DNA from: an uncultured Clostridia bacterium
GTDB lineage: Bacteria; Bacillota; Clostridia; TANB77; CAG-508
Length of the DNA stretch: 10,844 nucleotides
NCBI GenBank assembly: GCA_947624925.1
Contig: CANQMG010000049.1
Coordinates: forward strand, 1 to 10,844
Direction: 5' to 3'
Shown here: piece by piece, positions 6,958 through 10,844 of the stretch
How positions within the stretch are numbered: position 1 is the stretch's first letter
How the letters are laid out: every line of letters starts with the position of its first letter
The notes under the pieces: generated by a model
The model's database searches: none
Told to the model about the DNA's origin: nothing
What the model saw: the letters and a program-made list of their open reading frames with translations, nothing else
Made by a program: the position numbers and the translations under genes

Positions 6958-7188
6958 ATGGTAAAAATAAGATTACAAAGATTTGGTAAGAAAAAGGCTC
7001 CATTTTATCATATAGTAGTTGCTGATTCTAGATCACCAAGAGATGGAAAAATAATTGAACAAATAGGAACTTATGATCCAATGACAAAACCATCTACAAT
7101 AAAAATAGATAAAGAAAAAGCTGAAAAATGGATTAAAAATGGTGCAAGACCAACAGACACAGTTAAGGCTTTAATAGAAAAAGCATAA
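6958..7188 (+). CDS. rpsP: 30S ribosomal protein bS16
   Basis: 76-aa small-subunit ribosomal protein bS16, needed for 30S assembly; it binds the 5' domain of 16S rRNA. Family signatures are the start MVKIRLQRFGKKKAPFYHIVVADSRSPRDGK (pieces visible at residues 1-31), then IGTYDP and the end AEKWIKNGARPTDTVKAL. Length is typical for the short Firmicutes form. The ribosome binding site AGGAGGTG (6943-6950) is the strongest in the operon, consistent with high expression. khpA follows after 25 bases. Confidence 0.98.
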   Translation: MVKIRLQRFGKKKAPFYHIVVADSRSPRDGKIIEQIGTYDPMTKPSTIKIDKEKAEKWIKNGARPTDTVKALIEKA

Positions 7189-7213
7189 ATAAATACAAGA
7201 AAGGAAATTAATT

Positions 7214-7444
7214 ATGAAAGAAACATTAGAAAGCATTATAAGAGCTTTAGTTACTAACCAAGATGCTGTTAGTATAAAACAAATAGATGGAGAGCAATCT
7301 GTAATATTTGAGGTTAAAGTTGATGAATCAGATATGGGTAAAATAATTGGAAAACAAGGTATTATTGCTAAGGCTATAAGAACCGTAATGAAAGCATTAG
7401 CTGCTAAAGAAAATAGAAGAGCTACAATAGAATTTCTAGATTAA
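7214..7444 (+). CDS. khpA: KH-domain RNA-binding protein KhpA (YlqC family)
   Basis: 76-aa single KH-domain RNA-binding protein. KhpA homologues act with KhpB (Jag/EloR) in binding RNAs and tuning cell elongation or translation in Firmicutes. The KH signature is GKIIGKQG (42-49), with the GxxG loop GKQG and the following helix IIAKAIRTVMKALAA. The start has AAGGAAAT in good position upstream. The gene lies between rpsP and rimM, its conserved Firmicutes neighbourhood. Its stop runs into AAGG, which forms part of the weak ribosome binding site of rimM 14 bases before that gene. Confidence 0.95.
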   Translation: MKETLESIIRALVTNQDAVSIKQIDGEQSVIFEVKVDESDMGKIIGKQGIIAKAIRTVMKALAAKENRRATIEFLD

Positions 7445-7458
7445 GGTATAATAAAGAT

Positions 7459-7959
7459 ATGGAAAATACATTAGAAATTGGTCAAATAGTTAATTCATAT
7501 GGAATAAAAGGTTTCTTAAAAGTAGTTCCTTTGGTTGATAATATAAATCAATACAAAGATTTTAAGACAATATATATAGAAAATAAAGCAGGGCTTAAAG
7601 AATTTGATGTAGAAGAAGTAAAATTTTCTAAAAATTTAGTCCTTTTAAAATTAAAAGGAATTGATGATATAAGTGAGGCAGAAAAATATAAAAATTTATA
7701 TATTAGAGCTAAAAGAGAAGATATTAAATTAGAAGATGGAGCTTATTTTATAGTAGATCTTATTGGCTTGGATGTATATACTTTAGATGAAAAGTATTTA
7801 GGAAAAATTATTCAAGTTTTGCAGCCAGGAGCAAATGATGTATATGTTGTAAAAGATAATGAAAAAGAAGTTCTTTTACCTGTTATACCAGATGTTATAA
7901 AGAAAATTGATATACAAGCCAAAAGGGTAGATGTAAATTTAATAGAAGGATTAATATGA
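7459..7959 (+). CDS. rimM: 16S rRNA processing/ribosome maturation factor RimM
   Basis: 166-aa assembly factor for the 30S head; it binds uS19 and helps process 16S rRNA. The N-terminal RimM domain (1 to about 85) begins LEIGQIVNSYGIKGFLKV, the family hallmark. The C-terminal PRC-barrel (about 93-166) contains DLIGLDVY, GKIIQVLQPGANDVYVV, EVLLPVIPDVIKKID and VNLIEGL. The ribosome binding site is poor (AAGG 7443-7446, overlapping the khpA stop, 12 bases before ATG), so translation is probably coupled to khpA. The stop is TGA, which shows that TGA is a stop in this organism. trmD starts 13 bases later. Confidence 0.96.
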   Translation: MENTLEIGQIVNSYGIKGFLKVVPLVDNINQYKDFKTIYIENKAGLKEFDVEEVKFSKNLVLLKLKGIDDISEAEKYKNLYIRAKREDIKLEDGAYFIVDLIGLDVYTLDEKYLGKIIQVLQPGANDVYVVKDNEKEVLLPVIPDVIKKIDIQAKRVDVNLIEGLI

Positions 7960-7972
7960 AGTTGGAGGAAAA

Positions 7973-8641
7973 ATGAAATTTGATGTTCTAACCTTATTTC
8001 CAGAAATGTTTGAACCACTAAAAAAAAGTATTATAGGAAAGGCTTTAGAAAAAAATATTATTGAAGTAAATTTAATAAATATTAGAGATTTTTCTAAAGA
8101 TAAACATAAAAAAGTAGATGATATTCCATATGGTGGTGGAGCAGGAATGGTATTAAGACCTGATGTTGTATATGATGCATATAGCTCAATACAAAATAAA
8201 GATGCTAAGGTATATTATTTATCTCCAAAGGGTAAGGTTTTAAATCAGAAAATGGTAAAAGAACTTAGCAAAGAGGAACATATTATTTTATTATGTGGAC
8301 ATTATGAAGGAATTGACCAAAGGGTTATAGATGAAATTGTGGATGAAGAAATTTCTATTGGTGATTATGTTCTAACTGGTGGGGAATTACCTGCAATGGT
8401 GTTAATAGATTCTGTAAGTAGATATATTGATGGAGTGTTAAATAAAGAATCTATAGAAGAAGAAAGTTTTTCAAATGGATTATTAGAATATCCACAATAT
8501 ACTAGACCAGAGAACTTTTTAGGTAAATCTGTACCAGAAATATTAACAAGTGGACATCACGAAAATATAAAAAAATGGAGGCATACGCAATCACTTGATA
8601 TAACTAAAAATAAAAGACCAGATTTATTAAGTAAAAATTAA
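7973..8641 (+). CDS. trmD: tRNA (guanine-N1)-methyltransferase TrmD
   Basis: 222-aa SPOUT methyltransferase that makes m1G37 next to the anticodon using S-adenosylmethionine, guarding against +1 frameshifting. Motifs visible are MKFDVLTLFPEMF, YGGGAGMVLRPD (53-64), LLCGHYEGIDQRV (106-118), SIGDYVLTGGELPAMVLIDSVSR (within 128-150) and YPQYTRPENF (173-182). The knot-forming AdoMet residues and Arg150 (equivalent to Arg154 of the Haemophilus enzyme) are present. The residue aligning with the proposed general base Asp169 appears to be Glu164 (EEESF rather than the usual EDSF). The protein is about 20-25 residues shorter at the C terminus than gamma-proteobacterial TrmD. GGAGG lies 4 bases before ATG. 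rplS begins 42 bases after the stop. Confidence 0.97.
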   Translation: MKFDVLTLFPEMFEPLKKSIIGKALEKNIIEVNLINIRDFSKDKHKKVDDIPYGGGAGMVLRPDVVYDAYSSIQNKDAKVYYLSPKGKVLNQKMVKELSKEEHIILLCGHYEGIDQRVIDEIVDEEISIGDYVLTGGELPAMVLIDSVSRYIDGVLNKESIEEESFSNGLLEYPQYTRPENFLGKSVPEILTSGHHENIKKWRHTQSLDITKNKRPDLLSKN

Positions 8642-8683
8642 AATATATTGAGATTAATATTATTTATAGGAAAGGAGAAAAAA

Positions 8684-9202
8684 ATGGATATAATAAAATC
8701 TATTGAACATGAACAATTAAAAAGTAAAATTCCAGAATTAAATGTTGGTGATACAGTTAAAGTTCATGTAAAAATAAAAGAAGGTAACCGCGAAAGAATA
8801 CAAGTTTTTGAAGGAATTATTATTAAAAAGCAAGGTGGAGGATTAAATGAAACATTTACAGTAAGAAAGACATCTTATGGTGTTGGTGTTGAAAAAACAT
8901 TTTTAGTGCATTCACCTATGGTTGAAAAAGTAGAATTAGTTAGAGTAGGAAAGGTAAGACGTGCTAAATTATATTACTTAAGAGATAGAGTAGGTAAAGC
9001 TGCTAAAACTAAGGAAAAATTAGGTGCTAGAATTGAAAACAAAGAAATAGTTATAAAAGAAGAATTAACACAAGAAGAGCCTATGCAAGAAGATAAGGCA
9101 CCAGAAGAAGCACCTGCAATAGAAACTACAAATGTTGTAGAAGAAGAAACAGTAGATACAGTAACTGAAGAAACTGCAACAGATGTTAAATCAGAAGAAT
9201 AA
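8684..9202 (+). CDS. rplS: 50S ribosomal protein bL19 with long acidic C-terminal extension
   Basis: 172-aa bL19, a large-subunit protein at the subunit interface. The start is ATG 8684, with AAAGGAGA (8671-8678) 5 bases upstream. A TTG at 8648 in the same frame would add 12 residues, but it lacks a binding site and would cover the real one. Residues 1 to about 113 are normal bL19: MDIIKSIEHEQLKSKIPELN, VGDTVKVHVKIKEGNRERIQ, KTSYGVGVEKTF, and VRRAKLYYLRDRVGKAAK near the usual end. The remaining 60 or so residues are extra: about 20 Asp/Glu against 5 Lys/Arg, with Pro, Ala and Thr, probably disordered. The frame runs through without a break, so the tail is not an obvious frameshift product. 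Last gene of the operon, followed by a hairpin. Confidence 0.95.
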   Translation: MDIIKSIEHEQLKSKIPELNVGDTVKVHVKIKEGNRERIQVFEGIIIKKQGGGLNETFTVRKTSYGVGVEKTFLVHSPMVEKVELVRVGKVRRAKLYYLRDRVGKAAKTKEKLGARIENKEIVIKEELTQEEPMQEDKAPEEAPAIETTNVVEEETVDTVTEETATDVKSEE

Positions 9203-9210
9203 TCAAATAA

Positions 9211-9251
9211 CCAAAATAGAAGAATAGAATAAAGCTATTCTTTTATTTTGG
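9211..9251. terminator. Terminator between convergent rplS and surface-protein genes
   Basis: 17-base arms CCAAAATAGAAGAATAG (9211-9227) and CTATTCTTTTATTTTGG (9235-9251) pair with a single G-U wobble (plus-strand reading) around a 7-base loop. On the plus strand the inner stem AGAATAG/CTATTCT is followed directly by a T-rich run. The minus strand continues with a T-rich stretch past 9210. It probably ends both the translation operon and the minus-strand gene whose stop is at 9281. Confidence 0.8.
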
Positions 9252-9280
9252 CTTTGTTCGTAATAAATTTAAATTTTTTT

Positions 9281-10402
9281 CTAAACTATCAAAAATATTA
9301 TTGAAAATAATATAATCGAAAATAAAAATAATCCTATTATTGAAATAAATATAATTCCTATATTATTAGACTCATTTTGTGATGGCTCAACTGGTTCAAA
9401 AGTCATATCATCATTTTCAACAGAATTATCAATGTAATTTACAATAAAATCAGGTTCAAATAATTCTAGAGGGGAACCACCATTTAAGCCATTTTCTAAA
9501 TAATCTACTGTTCCTCCAGTTATATCTGCATACATGCTTTTTAATGTGCCTGTATTATTAGGTGAATCTGAACTTCCAACATAGAAATACTCTATATTTC
9601 CATTTGTCATTTTTAATTCAACTTTTTCAATACTACCTTTTTGAATAGATTGATATAATTTTATATTTCCTCCTTCAATATTAACATTAGAGTAACCAGT
9701 ATAACCATCTAAACCTCCTGCTGTAACCTTATTTAAATTACCTCCTAATATATCAATATTAACATTATTACCTGCTGAATATATTTGACCACCACCATAT
9801 AAATTTTCAATTGTACCATCAATTATTTTTATATTAGAATTGTCAACAAGATTTGCATAATATCCATGTTTGTTAAGATTTGATGCTTTATGCTCTATTC
9901 CGCCATAGTTATAATATCCAACAGAACCACCATATATTGAATTAATTTTTCCATTATTAACAGTAATATTAGCATTATCAATTACAGAATATAAAAGGCC
10001 ACCACCAAAAACAGAATCAGTAATTGTTCCACCATTTATAGTTATATTGGATTCCTTAACTAATGCTCTTCTTGTAAAATAGTCAGAAAATCCACCACCA
10101 AATATATGTCCGACTGTACCACTTTCCATAGTTATATTTGTTTCTTCAATATCACTAGAGTCTGTTCCTCCACCAAAAATTAGTGTAGAAGTTGTTATTT
10201 CTTGCTTTCCATCAGACCATGTGATAGTTGTAGTACCAGATATATCTGAAATTGTTATAGGTGTACCATTTGCAAAGAAAGCATCTACATTATCTTTAAA
10301 ATTTTTATTATATTCAGGCTCTGAAACAGCATATACATTATATAATTTAGGAAAAAAGAATATTGCAAATACAAATAATGAGATTAATAAAATTTTCTTC
10401 AT
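9281..10402 (-). CDS. Secreted, membrane-anchored repeat protein with predicted beta-solenoid
   Basis: 373-aa surface protein of no named family. Residues 1-25 form a signal peptide (MKK, a hydrophobic core, likely cleavage after VYA). Residues about 70-305 contain roughly eight imperfect units of the form N-I-x-I-x-G-G-x-I-x-x-I-(F/Y)-G-G-G. FGGG or YGG turns occur at 76-79, 101-104, 132-135, 157-160 and 202-205, with weaker copies after that. Such short hydrophobic/Gly units suggest a right-handed beta-helix, as in adhesins and polysaccharide-binding proteins. A Glu/Pro/Asn-rich spacer leads to a last hydrophobic segment (about 347-373) reaching the final residue. There is no LPxTG motif and no basic tail. 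GAAAGG (10419-10414) lies about 11 bases upstream of ATG. The last 96 residues of a paralogue are encoded upstream. Role unknown; adhesion is a guess. Confidence 0.85.
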   Translation of the reverse strand: MKKILLISLFVFAIFFFPKLYNVYAVSEPEYNKNFKDNVDAFFANGTPITISDISGTTTITWSDGKQEITTSTLIFGGGTDSSDIEETNITMESGTVGHIFGGGFSDYFTRRALVKESNITINGGTITDSVFGGGLLYSVIDNANITVNNGKINSIYGGSVGYYNYGGIEHKASNLNKHGYYANLVDNSNIKIIDGTIENLYGGGQIYSAGNNVNIDILGGNLNKVTAGGLDGYTGYSNVNIEGGNIKLYQSIQKGSIEKVELKMTNGNIEYFYVGSSDSPNNTGTLKSMYADITGGTVDYLENGLNGGSPLELFEPDFIVNYIDNSVENDDMTFEPVEPSQNESNNIGIIFISIIGLFLFSIILFSIIFLIV

Positions 10403-10510
10403 AAATTATCATTCCTTTCTAAAGTCTTTTATAATATAATATTCTTATTGTTATAAAAGGTTTACATATAGTACTTTACCTAATAGAAATTTGATAAAAA
10501 TATAAGATAA

Positions 10511-10544
10511 GAAAAAATTCAACTTATATAAGCTGAATTTTTTC
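10511..10544 (-). terminator. Rho-independent terminator of the partial surface-protein gene
   Basis: Read on the minus strand, 15-base arms (10544-10530 and 10525-10511) pair fully, with one G-U wobble, around the loop ATAT. The arms begin GAAAAAATTCAGCTT and end in a TTTTTT run, the classic A-tract/stem/T-tract form. It starts 8 bases after the stop at 10553 and separates the two tandem paralogues, so the gene at 9281-10402 must have its own promoter within about 10403-10510. That interval is AT-rich with several TATTAT-like boxes, but none has a convincing -35. Confidence 0.85.
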
Positions 10545-10552
10545 TCCTTGAA

Positions 10553-10844
10553 TTAAGCTAATAGAAATAAAACTATAAATAAAGCACCAGCTATTACTAA
10601 TACTCCAATAATAACCATAAATATATCAAAAATAAAATCTATGTCTGTAGCTGGAACATCAGGAATATGATTATTTTCTATAACATTATCTGAGTAAACT
10701 AATTTATAATTTTTACCGTCTACCTCAAGAGGTACTCCACCACTTAAGCCAGCATATAAATCTGTAACATGACCTCCTAATATTTCAAATGATGAACTAT
10801 TTAAAACTCCAGTAACATCATAAGCATCTTGACCACCAATATAG
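10553..10844 (-). CDS. C-terminal part of a second membrane-anchored repeat surface protein (cut by window edge)
   Basis: Open minus-strand frame from the right edge to TAA at 10555-10553, giving 96 residues; the start lies beyond the window. It reads YIGGQDAYDVTGVLNSSSFE, then ILGGHVTDLYAGLSGGVPLE, NVIENN and a C-terminal hydrophobic segment ending LFIVLFLLA. It aligns with the end of the neighbouring 373-aa protein: GVLNSSSFEILGG against GTLKSMYADITGG, GLSGGVPLE against GLNGGSPLE, and NVIENN against NSVEND. The two are therefore tandem paralogues. As in the neighbour, the protein ends inside the hydrophobic segment with no LPxTG motif or basic tail. A strong terminator follows. Identification as a surface protein rests on the paralogue, since the signal peptide is not visible here. 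Confidence 0.85.
   Translation of the reverse strand, partial: YIGGQDAYDVTGVLNSSSFEILGGHVTDLYAGLSGGVPLEVDGKNYKLVYSDNVIENNHIPDVPATDIDFIFDIFMVIIGVLVIAGALFIVLFLLA

Noticed and set aside
7447..7452. TATAAT between khpA and rimM as an internal promoter
   Set aside because: No -35-like sequence lies at the right distance (7424-7429 reads ACAATA); a TATAAT by chance is expected in AT-rich DNA.
7812..8018. Minus-strand open frame of 68 codons across the rimM-trmD junction
   Set aside because: Covers the conserved end of rimM and start of trmD, both well supported on the plus strand.
8648..8683. TTG start 12 codons upstream of the rplS ATG
   Set aside because: No ribosome binding site precedes it, and the AAAGGAGA at 8671-8678 is correctly spaced for the ATG at 8684, where the conserved bL19 N terminus begins.
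10221..10439. Plus-strand open frame of 72 codons opposite the start of the 373-aa surface protein
   Set aside because: The opposite strand has a signal peptide, ribosome binding site and repeats, so the plus-strand frame is a shadow.
9281..10844. DNA-level tandem repeats or a CRISPR-like array in the surface-protein region
   Set aside because: The repetition is at the protein level with diverged bases and irregular spacing; there are no identical direct repeats with uniform spacers.

Overview
The window looks like a very AT-rich Gram-positive chromosome, most likely a Clostridia-type Firmicute. The support is the A/T-heavy codon use, strong AGGAGG-type ribosome binding sites, the gene order ylxM-ffh-rpsP-khpA-rimM-trmD-rplS, and hairpin/T-tract terminators. 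TGA is used as a stop (rimM) and Trp is written TGG, so the code is standard rather than the Mycoplasma code. A gut-associated uncultured clostridium is a reasonable guess, but the sequence does not prove it.

Layout, left to right. (1) Bases 1-3906 (+): the ileS gene for isoleucyl-tRNA synthetase, cut at its 5' end by the window edge. A CNNM/CBS/CorC (HlyC-type) membrane protein gene follows 26 bases later and ends at a hairpin terminator. (2) Bases 3912-5020: a small AT-rich islet. Two short genes on the minus strand encode a 69-aa soluble protein and a 74/75-aa two-helix membrane protein. They diverge from a 112-aa XRE-type regulator on the plus strand. The 245-base gap between them carries candidate promoters and two palindromes sharing the half-site ATACA/TGTAT. 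Similar, oppositely oriented terminator hairpins (both with ACCCAGA/TCTGGGT stems) bound the islet. (3) Bases 5074-9251 (+): a conserved translation/secretion operon. It holds the YlxM helix-turn-helix protein, the SRP GTPase Ffh, ribosomal protein bS16, the KH protein KhpA, the 16S maturation factor RimM, the tRNA m1G37 methyltransferase TrmD and ribosomal protein bL19. bL19 carries an unusual acidic C-terminal tail of about 60 residues. A promoter precedes ylxM and a hairpin terminator follows rplS. (4) Bases 9281-10844 (-): two tandem paralogous surface proteins made of repeated Gly-rich beta-strand units. Both are predicted to end in a membrane helix at the very C terminus; the second is cut by the right edge. 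A strong terminator separates them.

Regions 1 and 3 are housekeeping. The two parts that may hold something not yet described are the XRE-associated small-gene islet and the tandem surface-protein pair. In both cases the structure is read from the sequence and any function is inference.
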